Part shown: in pieces, positions 17,459 to 26,617 of the stretch
How positions within the stretch are numbered: position 1 is the stretch's first letter
Layout: each line of letters begins with the position of its first letter
Notes under the pieces: model-generated
Seen by the model: only the letters and a program-made list of their open reading frames with translations
Database searches by the model: none
Told to the model about the DNA's origin: nothing
Assembly: GCF_025717045.1 (NCBI RefSeq)
Contig: NZ_JAOVZN010000004.1
Location: 79,395 to 143,394, forward strand
Length of the DNA: 64,000 nt
Source: Flavobacterium sp. SH_e
GTDB lineage: Bacteria > Bacteroidota > Bacteroidia > Flavobacteriales > Flavobacteriaceae
Direction of reading: 5' to 3'
Translations under genes and position numbers: made by a program

Positions 17459-18397
17459 ATGGAAAATGATAAAAAGCCAAAATTCACTGATTTTTATGAA
17501 ACAGTGGAAGTCATGGGAAATGAATTATCTCACGGACATCTGGGTGATGCCGAATTTTCATTTGTGAACTCTCGCATACTCCATCGCGATCATACCTTTC
17601 CATGGAGCACTCCTCCATTTTATACTACCTTTTTCTCAATAGGATTTCTCATGGAAGCTCATGGAAAAATTACTGTAGACAAGGAGCAGTATATTGTAAA
17701 ATCGGGAATGTTTTTTGTGAATAAACCTGGAGAACTTCAGCAGCTTACATGGTATTCTGTTGAGGAATCTTACGGACTGCTGTTTACCGAAGACTTTATT
17801 TCAAAATATGCTGGAATTTCGATTTATAAAACATTTCCGTTCCTTTTATTTGAAAGGCAGGTTCCATTACAAACTACAATGGAATTTAGACTGGAATTAA
17901 AAAAGATTCTATTGCTTATTGTCCAGCAGCTTCAAAGAGAATCTCCATTTCAAAAAAAAATGTGCGCTAATTTACTTACCCGTTTTTTACTTAAAATTAA
18001 ACAGGAGTATTGGGAAGGATATAAAATTCATACCGCTCAAAATCGAAATCCCGACATTCTTAAAGATTTTACACAAAACCTGGAATATCACTATGATCAA
18101 TTGCTAAAGGGGAAAGTCAACAGAATACTCTATATTAAAGATTACGCAGAAATGCAGCAGCTTCACGAAAATTATCTTTCAAGTATTCTAAAGGAAAAAA
18201 CAGGGAAAACTGGCGGACAATTGATTGCTGAGAAAACGCTGAGCACTGCTAAAATTTTAATTATGGAGCAGCGATTTTCAATGAAAGAAATTGCTAATAT
18301 GCTAGGTTTCTCGTATTTGTCTTATTTTAGTATCTTTTTTAAGAAACATACAGGGCTTTCGCCAGTAGAATATCGAAAAGAGAATACTAAAGCTTAA
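17459..18397 (+). CDS. AraC-family transcriptional regulator
   Basis: This 312-residue protein has an N-terminal ligand-sensing region and a C-terminal AraC HTH (about 215-305), with YAEMQQLHENYLSSILKEKT and MKEIANMLGFSYLSYFSIFF. It is less similar to the two neighbours than they are to each other. It lies 101 bases after the AraC gene at 16431 in the same direction and converges on the third AraC gene with 24 bases between stops. A three-regulator array beside the hydrolase operons suggests several inducers. Confidence 0.9.
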   Translation: MENDKKPKFTDFYETVEVMGNELSHGHLGDAEFSFVNSRILHRDHTFPWSTPPFYTTFFSIGFLMEAHGKITVDKEQYIVKSGMFFVNKPGELQQLTWYSVEESYGLLFTEDFISKYAGISIYKTFPFLLFERQVPLQTTMEFRLELKKILLLIVQQLQRESPFQKKMCANLLTRFLLKIKQEYWEGYKIHTAQNRNPDILKDFTQNLEYHYDQLLKGKVNRILYIKDYAEMQQLHENYLSSILKEKTGKTGGQLIAEKTLSTAKILIMEQRFSMKEIANMLGFSYLSYFSIFFKKHTGLSPVEYRKENTKA

Positions 18398-18421
18398 TTT
18401 CAATCTATATCTTACGCAAAA

Positions 18422-19399
18422 TTACCAGTTTGGACGGATAGGAACAACGTTGCCTTTATAAATGTGATTGTGTTCGCTGTGAGAGGCATTAAAATCATTC
18501 CGCACCACAATGGCACTTTTATGAGCATGCTTTTTAAAAAAGCTGTAAAACTGCTTCAATTCATTAAAAGCATACACTTCTGCTATCTCGGCCATTGATT
18601 TGTCCGTGTTTTTAAGAAGATATGTTATTTCATCTATGAGTTTTTCGTTTATCCATTGATTGACCGTTTTTCCAGAGCTTTTGCTTATAATTTTTGAAAG
18701 GTTACTTTCACTGATGTTTAATAATTCTGCATGTTCTTTTATTCGAAATACTGAACTGCATTCACCGGAGATGAGCAGGGTAAAGTTTTTATCCATGTTA
18801 CTGCGAAATGCGGCTACAATGGCAGCATTCTTCTCATTTAAAACTTCTGCATTAATTTCATTTTGATGCTTTTGTATGAGCAACAGGATATAAATAAGAA
18901 TATTTGACATTATTTCATCTTTAATTGGCGTCAGAGAAATAGCGTGTTCATATAATTCTAAACACAACTCTTCCATTCTATTAATTTCCTCCTCATTTAG
19001 AAGATAATTTATTCCATTGGATTGATCCATTTCCAATATTTCGTCCACTCCCAATGGCAGACAGTGCGAAATAAAATCCTTCCTGAAACTAATATTGTAC
19101 ACACTCTTCATCTCGGTCCATCCGCTGGAAACGTAAATATCAGGACGCTTCATAAATACGTGCCCAGAACTTACTTTAAAAACCTCATTTCCAGACACAA
19201 AAGTTCCTTCCCCCTCTTTTACTATTACTAAAGTGTAATGATCAGGCCTAAACGTAGGAGTTATATAAGGCATTTTTAGTCCCATCTCATGTACTTTTAA
19301 AATAGCAAAATCATCACTGTCTATATAGGAATAAACAGGGAGATTCATAAATGCGAGCATGTCACGCAGTTTTTTTAAAGTGGTGAGTTCTGGTTTCAT
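18422..19399 (-). CDS. AraC-family transcriptional regulator, paralogue of 16431 gene
   Basis: This 325-residue protein shares with the 16431 product the N-terminal LTTLKKLRDMLAFMNLP pattern, the central TPTFRPDHYTLVIV segment, and the HTH elements EHAELLNISESNLSKIIS and SMAEIAEVYAFNELKQFYSFF (about 235-300). A short C-terminal extension rich in His and Pro follows. The duplication is in inverted orientation with another AraC gene between the copies. Confidence 0.9.
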   Translation of the reverse strand: MKPELTTLKKLRDMLAFMNLPVYSYIDSDDFAILKVHEMGLKMPYITPTFRPDHYTLVIVKEGEGTFVSGNEVFKVSSGHVFMKRPDIYVSSGWTEMKSVYNISFRKDFISHCLPLGVDEILEMDQSNGINYLLNEEEINRMEELCLELYEHAISLTPIKDEIMSNILIYILLLIQKHQNEINAEVLNEKNAAIVAAFRSNMDKNFTLLISGECSSVFRIKEHAELLNISESNLSKIISKSSGKTVNQWINEKLIDEITYLLKNTDKSMAEIAEVYAFNELKQFYSFFKKHAHKSAIVVRNDFNASHSEHNHIYKGNVVPIRPNW

Positions 19400-19811
19400 T
19401 TATTGATTTGTCCTGCTTTCTTAATGAATTATGATTAGATAAATTTACTAAAATAACTTAAAATTACAACTCATGCCAAAGTTGAATTATGGATTGTGGC
19501 ATACTAGTGGCAATTTTACTTATTAATTTGCTAGTCTAGTTTACTAATGCAAAAAGTGGATTATTTCACAATTGCTCCCATTAGATAACTTCTGGGAGAA
19601 AAGCACTCTTAATTTTAAATTTATAGACACTTAAAAATAATGCAATAAGCCACAAATATCAAAACATTAAAAAAATGGTTGAATTTAACAAAACAATCGC
19701 TATTATTTTTACCAATTAACACAAAATAGCATGAAATCTATTAAAATTTACCACTATTAGCTTTAAAAGTTTTAGATTTGCTTTAAAAACATAAGCAATT
19801 TTATTCCTTAA
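19400..19811. other. Divergent intergenic region before the sigma-factor gene
   Basis: This 412-base AT-rich stretch separates the leftward araC gene from the rightward ECF sigma gene. Apart from a -7 element at 19773-19780 I see no gene or clear repeat. Confidence 0.5.
19773..19780 (+). promoter_or_regulatory. Probable -7 element of the sigma/FecR operon
   Basis: TAGATTTG matches TAnnTTTG and would place the transcript start near 19785, about 27 bases before the sigma-factor ATG at 19812. No good TTTG -33 element is present. Confidence 0.4.
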
Positions 19812-20357
19812 ATGGAAAATACCACAACAGATATTTCTTTATGGCAACAAGTTAAAAAAGGCGATATTACTGCCTTTGAAAAGCTATATGATATCTATGC
19901 TGATGTTTTACTTACTTTTGCTTTACAATATACTAACGAACCTACAATTGCCAAAGATGCAATTCACGATGTTTTTTTGGACATCTACAAATACCGAAGC
20001 GGTCTTGCCGAAAGTGTAAACGTAAAATCATATTTATTCAAAATCACACAAAGAAATGTTTTGAAGAAGAATAAAGCTTCTCAAAAAATATTTTCTATTT
20101 CCTCTGATTATGATTCGGTTATCCTTAAAGAACTCTCATTTGAAGAAACTTTAATTGAAGAGGAAATCAATTTGGAGTTAAACTCAAAACTGGCTTTTGC
20201 GATGGAAGAACTTACAGAAAAACAGCGCAAGGCGTTATTCTACAGATTTAACGAAGACAAACCTTATGAAGAAATTGCCACTATTTTAGGCATTTCTATT
20301 GAGTCCTGCAGAACACTGATATACAGATGTTTGAAAGAACTTCGAAAAAAACTTTAA
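19812..20357 (+). CDS. ECF sigma factor (RNA polymerase sigma-70 family)
   Basis: This 181-residue protein has sigma region 2 at about residues 9-85 (QQVKKGDITAFEKLYDIY and KDAIHDVFLDIYKY) and region 4 at about 125-178 (FRFNEDKPYEEIATILGIS type helix-turn-helix, ending in YRCLKELRKKL). The layout is that of the Bacteroidetes ECF group linked to FecR-type anti-sigma factors and SusC receptors. The FecR gene follows 78 bases later, then the SusC gene. It should direct transcription of the downstream uptake operon when released. Confidence 0.9.
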   Translation: MENTTTDISLWQQVKKGDITAFEKLYDIYADVLLTFALQYTNEPTIAKDAIHDVFLDIYKYRSGLAESVNVKSYLFKITQRNVLKKNKASQKIFSISSDYDSVILKELSFEETLIEEEINLELNSKLAFAMEELTEKQRKALFYRFNEDKPYEEIATILGISIESCRTLIYRCLKELRKKL

Positions 20358-20435
20358 AAAAAGGTTATTTTTTTTGTCTATGTTTTTAAAGAACTGTTCT
20401 CTTTAGAAATATATACCCCATAAAAAAACATCGCC

Positions 20436-21500
20436 TTGCAAATTAATTTTAACAAAATATCGAATGATGAAAAAGATTATTTAAAAAATCGGATTCATCT
20501 TGGACTAATCGAACTAGAACAAAAAGAATCTAGGCGCAGGAAGAAAAAAAGACTTCTAGCCTATTCTGCTGCTGCTAGTATCGTTTTATTAGTTTCATTA
20601 TCTGTATTCATAAATTATACAGCTACTGAAAGCAGTAAATCTCAAACAGCATTAGAGCAGTTTGCTGCAAGTACATCAATAGAATCGAATGTTGATTTAG
20701 AAAATATTTCTCTTGTTTTACAAAACCAGCAGACTATCGCGGTGCAAGATAGTTCTGTTATTAGTTATGGTAAAAATGGAGAAAAAATAACCGTTGGAAA
20801 ACAAGCTATAAACACAAATTCAAATAATGCTTCGGCTTTTAATACGGTTAGAGTTCCTTATGGCAAAAGAACACAAATTGTATTGATCGACGGAACAACA
20901 GTTTGGTTAAATTCTGGTTCGTCTCTGATTTATCCAACTCAATTTGACGGTTCTATTCGTGAAGTATACTTAACAGGAGAAGCTGCTTTTGACGTTGCGC
21001 ACGATAAAACAAAACCCTTTTTTGTAAAAACAAAAGAATGTAATGTTCGAGTGCTTGGAACTGTCTTTAATGTGAGTTCTTATCCTGAAGATGCAACCGT
21101 TCAAACGGCTCTTTTACAAGGAAAAGTTAGAATTACGTATTCGAAAAAAGGATTGTTAAGCAGTCAGGAAATTCAGGAAGATTTGACTCCCGGAATGATT
21201 GCTACAATTAATAAGGATAAGAAACAGATTAAAGTTGAAAGAAAAGATGTTGCTTCAATATTATCATGGCGTGAAGGTTATTTTACCTTCAGAAGCCAGT
21301 CTTTGAACGATATTTTAAGCAAGCTTTCAAAATATTATAAAATTGAATTTATAAAAGGATCCAATTTAAACTTAGATGCTAATTATTCGGGTTCATTTGC
21401 TTTAAACGAAAATCTAAATTCATTAGCAAATACCTTGTCGAGTATTACCAATAATACTTGTACAGTTAACGCAAACCAAAGAACTATTACTATAAAATAA
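20436..21500 (+). CDS. FecR-family anti-sigma factor
   Basis: This 354-residue protein has a short cytoplasmic part, a single membrane helix (about residues 43-63) after a basic stretch RRRKKKRLL, and a periplasmic FecR domain from about 140 (TVRVPYGKRTQIVLIDGTTVWLN-like motif and LTGEAAFDV). A C-terminal STN-like secretin domain motif ends the protein. It should hold the ECF sigma factor and receive the signal from the SusC receptor. The start is a TTG: an in-frame stop lies 15 bases upstream and no ATG or GTG comes early enough, so the start choice is fairly safe. Confidence 0.88.
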   Translation: MQINFNKISNDEKDYLKNRIHLGLIELEQKESRRRKKKRLLAYSAAASIVLLVSLSVFINYTATESSKSQTALEQFAASTSIESNVDLENISLVLQNQQTIAVQDSSVISYGKNGEKITVGKQAINTNSNNASAFNTVRVPYGKRTQIVLIDGTTVWLNSGSSLIYPTQFDGSIREVYLTGEAAFDVAHDKTKPFFVKTKECNVRVLGTVFNVSSYPEDATVQTALLQGKVRITYSKKGLLSSQEIQEDLTPGMIATINKDKKQIKVERKDVASILSWREGYFTFRSQSLNDILSKLSKYYKIEFIKGSNLNLDANYSGSFALNENLNSLANTLSSITNNTCTVNANQRTITIK

Positions 21501-21589
21501 AAAAATCAATTCTAAAACCACCAATGCCTATGATATAAGACCAAAAATAAACATATCAACCTTATTTGTAAAAACTAACCAAAAAAAAA

Positions 21590-21652
21590 CCAAAAGATGT
21601 TGGAACCATCTTTTGGCATTGTAGAACAGTAGTCAACGCTTAAATTGACTAC
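21590..21652 (+). promoter_or_regulatory. Two tandem perfect hairpins in the leader of the SusC gene
   Basis: CCAAAAGATG (21590-21599) pairs with CATCTTTTGG (21607-21616) around a 7-base loop. GTAGTCAA (21629-21636) pairs with TTGACTAC (21645-21652) around 8 bases. Neither is followed by a T run, so they are unlikely to be simple terminators. They lie 22 to 85 bases before the SusC start codon and could shape mRNA stability or control. Confidence 0.5.
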
Positions 21653-21674
21653 ATCGTAAAATCAAAACAAAATT

Positions 21675-24600
21675 ATGAATAAAAAACATAATTCAGAAAA
21701 GTATTTTTCTGGACGATACCACTATTACCTATATCTGCTGCTTATGAGATCTGTTACTGCATTTATTTGGATAAGTATGTGTAGTTTATATGCGAACCCT
21801 TCTTTAGGTCAAAATAAAATACATGTTCGTTTCAAGAACACACCGCTGATTGACTTTTTTTCGACTTTGGAAAAGCAGACTAATTATGTCTTCTTTTATA
21901 ATGATGATGTATTGAAATCTCCTAATACGATTACAATGGAGAAAGATGCTTCTTTGGAAGAAATTTTAAATAACGCATTAAAAAACAATAATTTGACTTA
22001 TGATATTATTGATAAGCAGGTTGTTGTAAAAAGAAATAGCAAAAAACCAGAACAATTAGAATATGAGCTAACAGGAAGAGTAACTGATAAAAAAGGTGCT
22101 CCTCTTATTGGAGTAAATGTAGTATTAAGAGGAAAACAGACTTGGGATATTACTCGAAAAGAAGGTGATTACCGAATGAGAGTTGCCCCAAATGACACAA
22201 TTGTTTTCAGTTCTTTAGGATATAAAACAGTGACAGTACCTGTTAACAATAAAAGAGTTATTGACGCAACGCTTGTTCCAGATGTTATGGAACTTCATAG
22301 TGTTGAAATCACTGCTTCAAACGGTTATACCGAAATTCCTAAAGAAAGAGTTACGGGAGCTATTGGTGTTATTGGCGCTAAAGAATTAGCCGAAGTTCCA
22401 ACAGTAGATATACAGTCAAGACTTGAAGGAAAAATTGCAGGTGTAAACGTTGATCCAAGAACTGGTTCTATCAGTATTAGAGGAACAAATAGTTATTCTG
22501 GTGTTGGAAGTCCGCTTGTTGTAATCGATGGTTTTCCACAACCTATAAATGATTTCTTTTTTAGTAAAAGAGATGTTTCAGGCACTTCAATATTAAGTTA
22601 TATCAATCCTGATGACGTAGAAAGCATTAGCGTTTTAAAAGATGCCGCCGCAAGTTCGATCTGGGGATCTCGTGCCGCTAATGGAGTAATTGTAATTACA
22701 ACAAAAAAAGGTAAAAAAGCAGACCCAACTATCAGTTTCAGCACTACTACAACAATTGGTGATAAAATGGATCTTGGAAAACTGCGTGTCATGAATACAG
22801 CCCAATATATTGATTATGAGAAAGATTTAGTTAATGGTGGATTTGTTGTAGATAATATCAGTAATTGGCAGGCTAAAAATCCAAGTGCTGCACAAGAAAT
22901 CATGTTCAGACAGCAGAGAGGCGAAATTTCTCTTAATGAAAGAGATCAATTATTAAATGAGCTGTCTCAAAATGACAATCTTGGCCAAATCAATAAATAT
23001 TTATTAAGAAACTCTCTGACAACTCAATACGATTTATCAGTTAGTGGCGGAAATGATAAAAGCACTTATTATTTGTCTTTAGGCTATAATAAAGATGAGG
23101 CAGCAATGAGAGGCAATGAATCGAAGTCTTATAATGTTACGCTAAACAATTCATTTCAATTGAAAAGCTTCTTAAAGCTAAATACTGGCATTAACTACGT
23201 TTCTTCAAGCTATCAGGTGAATAATACAGTAAACGAAGCATTATCAAATGTATCAAACTTTGCATTGCGCCCTTATGATATGATTACTGATGCAAATGGA
23301 AACGGAATTGACCGTTACATCATTTTCAGACCAGAAGTTGCACAAGGATTTGAATCACAAGGATATCTTCCGTGGTCGTACAATTACTTAGATGAATTAA
23401 ATTATTCAAATGTAATCACCAAAGGCGCAAATCTTAGATTGAACGCAAGTTTGACTGCTACAGTTACAAACTGGCTAAATTTTGAAGCATCAGGAATGTA
23501 TACCTCAATTGCAAATAAAACCAAATCATTGAGTGAACTGGACAGTTATTATGCACGAAATTTGATAAACGAAGCTACTTCTGTAAATACAGCTGGAAAA
23601 TTGGTTTATGGAATTCCAGTTGGCGCTTATCTATACAATACTCTAACAGGAAACGAGTCCCAGAGTATGCGTTTTCAGATGAATATCAATAAAAATTTTA
23701 ATGAAAATAACAGTCTGCATTTCTTAGCCGGTTCAGAAATCAGAGAAGAGCGCAGAGAAGGTTCAAGCCAAAGATATTACGGATTTAACGAAGATACCAA
23801 TTCAGGACAGTCTGTAAATCCAACCGTTTATTACACAACAATTTATGGTTGGCAGAATATTATAGGAACTTCGGATAACAGCATCAGCAGATACCGCGAT
23901 CGTTATTTATCTTATTACGGATTAGGTTCTTATGATTTTATGAACAGATATCACCTTTCTGGAAGCATTCGTTTTGATGATTACAACTTGCTAGGTGCTT
24001 CTAGAAAAAACAGAGCTTTGCCGTTATGGTCTGTTGGAACAAAATGGGATATTAATAAAGAAGCTTTCTTAAGAGACACAAACTGGCTGAGCGATTTAGC
24101 TTTGAGAGTTACATATGGTAAAGCTGGAAGTGCTCCGGGAGGAGGTTTTGGAAGCCAGAGTGCTGTGATCAGTGTTGGGTCAGTTGATTATAATACGCAA
24201 TTGCCAACTGCCAGCATTTCATTGCCTGAAAATCCAGATATTAAATGGGAAACTACAACAACCCTAAACTTTGGTTTAGATTACGGATTTTTTAATAACC
24301 GTTTACACGGAAGTGCCGATTTGTACTATAAAAAGTCAAAAGATATTTTAACTAATCTGCCTTTCAACCCAACAACTGGATGGAGTTATTTAAATTACAA
24401 CACCGGAACACTTGAAGGACATGGTGTCGATTTGAATATTTCGGGAATTATTATAAACGGAGCTTTTAAATGGAACAGCAGTTTTAATTTATCCTATAAT
24501 ACAAACGAAGTTACAGACTCTCGTTTTGAAGCAACAACTACCAACCAATACTTATCTGGTGTAACAACATTGGGCAAACCTATCGGATATCTTTATGCAT

Positions 24601-25235
24601 ATAACTGGGCAGGTTTGGATAGCAATGGACAATCTACAGTATATAAAAAAGATGGAACTATTGTGAATTCAAATCAAGGAATTGCAACAATTGATAAAGA
24701 AGATCTAAAATATATGGGAACTACATTTGCTCCTTATTTTGGAGGTTTCATGAATGATTTCTCATTTAAAAACTTCAGACTTGGAGTTCAAATTACATAT
24801 TATGCAGGACACGTGTTTAGAAATACAGTTTTACAAAACTATCCTTCATACACAGGAGTGCAATATGGAGCTGTTGCCAAAGACGAACTTATTGCAGACC
24901 GTTGGAGACAACCTGGAGACGAAGCCACAACAAATGTTCCTGGCTTAGCTAACATTAGCTATAACAGTTTAAACCGTTATCAAATGGCAGATATCAATGT
25001 TCTTCCTGCAGATAACGTGAGATTACAGCAGATTTCATTAGGCTACAATGTTCCAAACCAATGGCTGGAAAAAACTTTCATAAAGTCATTGAGCTTCAAT
25101 TTTGCTGCAAGGAATCTAGGATTATTATGGGTTAAAAATGATTTAGGAATTGATCCTCAGTATTTGTCAAGCAACAACTACAATACCCTTCCTCCTCAGC
25201 GCACATACACTTTACAGCTAAGCTGCAGTTTTTAA
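21675..25235 (+). CDS. SusC/RagA-type TonB-dependent outer-membrane receptor with STN domain
   Basis: This 1186-residue protein has a long N-terminal signal region (to about residue 45), an STN domain (about 48-120) that talks to a FecR anti-sigma factor, a carboxypeptidase-regulatory-like domain (LTGRVTDKKGAPLIGVNVVL, about 132-210), a plug (about 225-345, with SIRGTNSYSGVGSPLVVIDG and ISVLKDAAASSIWGSRAANG) and a large beta barrel to the C-terminus. Together with the SusD partner 18 bases downstream it should import a bulky ligand using TonB energy. The following peptidases suggest the ligand is a peptide or protein fragment. The STN domain and upstream ECF/FecR genes point to ligand-triggered self-induction. 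Confidence 0.93.
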   Translation: MNKKHNSEKYFSGRYHYYLYLLLMRSVTAFIWISMCSLYANPSLGQNKIHVRFKNTPLIDFFSTLEKQTNYVFFYNDDVLKSPNTITMEKDASLEEILNNALKNNNLTYDIIDKQVVVKRNSKKPEQLEYELTGRVTDKKGAPLIGVNVVLRGKQTWDITRKEGDYRMRVAPNDTIVFSSLGYKTVTVPVNNKRVIDATLVPDVMELHSVEITASNGYTEIPKERVTGAIGVIGAKELAEVPTVDIQSRLEGKIAGVNVDPRTGSISIRGTNSYSGVGSPLVVIDGFPQPINDFFFSKRDVSGTSILSYINPDDVESISVLKDAAASSIWGSRAANGVIVITTKKGKKADPTISFSTTTTIGDKMDLGKLRVMNTAQYIDYEKDLVNGGFVVDNISNWQAKNPSAAQEIMFRQQRGEISLNERDQLLNELSQNDNLGQINKYLLRNSLTTQYDLSVSGGNDKSTYYLSLGYNKDEAAMRGNESKSYNVTLNNSFQLKSFLKLNTGINYVSSSYQVNNTVNEALSNVSNFALRPYDMITDANGNGIDRYIIFRPEVAQGFESQGYLPWSYNYLDELNYSNVITKGANLRLNASLTATVTNWLNFEASGMYTSIANKTKSLSELDSYYARNLINEATSVNTAGKLVYGIPVGAYLYNTLTGNESQSMRFQMNINKNFNENNSLHFLAGSEIREERREGSSQRYYGFNEDTNSGQSVNPTVYYTTIYGWQNIIGTSDNSISRYRDRYLSYYGLGSYDFMNRYHLSGSIRFDDYNLLGASRKNRALPLWSVGTKWDINKEAFLRDTNWLSDLALRVTYGKAGSAPGGGFGSQSAVISVGSVDYNTQLPTASISLPENPDIKWETTTTLNFGLDYGFFNNRLHGSADLYYKKSKDILTNLPFNPTTGWSYLNYNTGTLEGHGVDLNISGIIINGAFKWNSSFNLSYNTNEVTDSRFEATTTNQYLSGVTTLGKPIGYLYAYNWAGLDSNGQSTVYKKDGTIVNSNQGIATIDKEDLKYMGTTFAPYFGGFMNDFSFKNFRLGVQITYYAGHVFRNTVLQNYPSYTGVQYGAVAKDELIADRWRQPGDEATTNVPGLANISYNSLNRYQMADINVLPADNVRLQQISLGYNVPNQWLEKTFIKSLSFNFAARNLGLLWVKNDLGIDPQYLSSNNYNTLPPQRTYTLQLSCSF

Positions 25236-25253
25236 TTCTAAAAAACAGATTTT

Positions 25254-26606
25254 ATGAAACTTTTAAAGATCACATTATATATTCTTCCATTCTTTCTGTT
25301 AAACTCATGCAGAGACTATGTTGAAGTAGAGCAAGTTGGAAACAACAGAATTTTAAAATACACCTCAGATTACAGAGGGCTTGCCAATAGCTATAATGAC
25401 ATTAGCGGTTCTGGAGGTATTTATCTATTAGCTAGCGCCGATGTAGATTTTCCTACGGCATATCAAAATGGTATTACAACTATTTGGGGAAACAGCTACA
25501 CCTGGCAGGATATAATCTATGATCCATCGCAGGGAGATTCAGACTGGGTAAGTCTGTACAAAGCCGTTTATTACAACAATGTAATTCTAGATGGCGTTAT
25601 GAGCAGCGAAAAAGGAACGGATGCAGAAAAAAAAGAAATCTATGCTGAAGCCTTTGTTCATAGAGCTTTTGCTTATTTGCAATTGGTAAATACTTATGGT
25701 CCGCAATTTGATCCTGCTTCTGCAAATTCAGAAAAAGCAGTTCCGCTATTATTGAAACCAGAATTATTTTCATCATTGGACAGAAGTACAGTCGGACAGG
25801 TTTACGATCAGATTATTTCTGATTTAAAAAGCGCTCTAGCAAATGATATTCAGGATACGCCTTCATTTAATGTGCTTCCTTCTAAAAGAGCTGCTTACGC
25901 ATTACTTGCCAGAACATATCTTTATATGGGCCAATATCAGCTGAGCCTTGAAAATGCAGAAAAAGCTTTAGAAATGCAGAATGAATTAATCGATTTAAAA
26001 TCATTTGCTTCCGCCTATAGCTATCCAGTTCTGATTCAGAATCCTGAAGTTATATTTTCTAAAACCTTATTGCTTACTTACAATGGAGCGCCATTATCGA
26101 CAGACTTATTAAATAGTTTCAGTGCTGATGATTTGCGTTATAACTATTACACAATCGCAGGAACCAATTTCTATCCAAGTTATACTGGAAGAGGTTTCGG
26201 AATCAATTCGTATAGTTATACTAACGGAATCAATATCGGAGTTTCAGTTCCTGAAATGTATTTAATTGCGGCTGAATGTTATGCAAGAGCTGGACAGACT
26301 CAAAAAGCCGTAGATTATTTGAATATTCTTAGAGCAAAAAGATACAAAGCCAACACAGCTTATGAGGTAAGTGCAACAACAAATACCGAAGCTTTAAATC
26401 TTGTTTTAACCGAAAGAGAAAAAGAATTCATAGGAAGAGGTTTCCGCTGGTTTGATCAGCGAAGATTAAATCTTGATCCAGCTTTTCAGAAAACATACAC
26501 AAGAACTTTCAAAGGAACTACTTATACGCTGCTTCCTAACAGTGACGGATATGTATTCCCAATCAATCAAAATTATATCGATTTAAACCCTGAGTTAGGG
26601 AAATAA
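25254..26606 (+). CDS. SusD/RagB-type surface lipoprotein
   Basis: This 450-residue protein has a lipobox LLNSC (Cys19) and the SusD pattern: helical TPR-like repeats with RAAYALLARTYLYMGQY and the C-terminal block VPEMYLIAAECYARAG and RAKRYK, then LTEREKEFIGRGFRWFDQRR. SusD proteins cap the SusC barrel and bind ligand at the surface. It follows the receptor gene by 18 bases and precedes the thioredoxin-fold gene by 11, so all are co-transcribed. Confidence 0.92.
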   Translation: MKLLKITLYILPFFLLNSCRDYVEVEQVGNNRILKYTSDYRGLANSYNDISGSGGIYLLASADVDFPTAYQNGITTIWGNSYTWQDIIYDPSQGDSDWVSLYKAVYYNNVILDGVMSSEKGTDAEKKEIYAEAFVHRAFAYLQLVNTYGPQFDPASANSEKAVPLLLKPELFSSLDRSTVGQVYDQIISDLKSALANDIQDTPSFNVLPSKRAAYALLARTYLYMGQYQLSLENAEKALEMQNELIDLKSFASAYSYPVLIQNPEVIFSKTLLLTYNGAPLSTDLLNSFSADDLRYNYYTIAGTNFYPSYTGRGFGINSYSYTNGINIGVSVPEMYLIAAECYARAGQTQKAVDYLNILRAKRYKANTAYEVSATTNTEALNLVLTEREKEFIGRGFRWFDQRRLNLDPAFQKTYTRTFKGTTYTLLPNSDGYVFPINQNYIDLNPELGK

Positions 26607-26617
26607 AAAAACTTACA

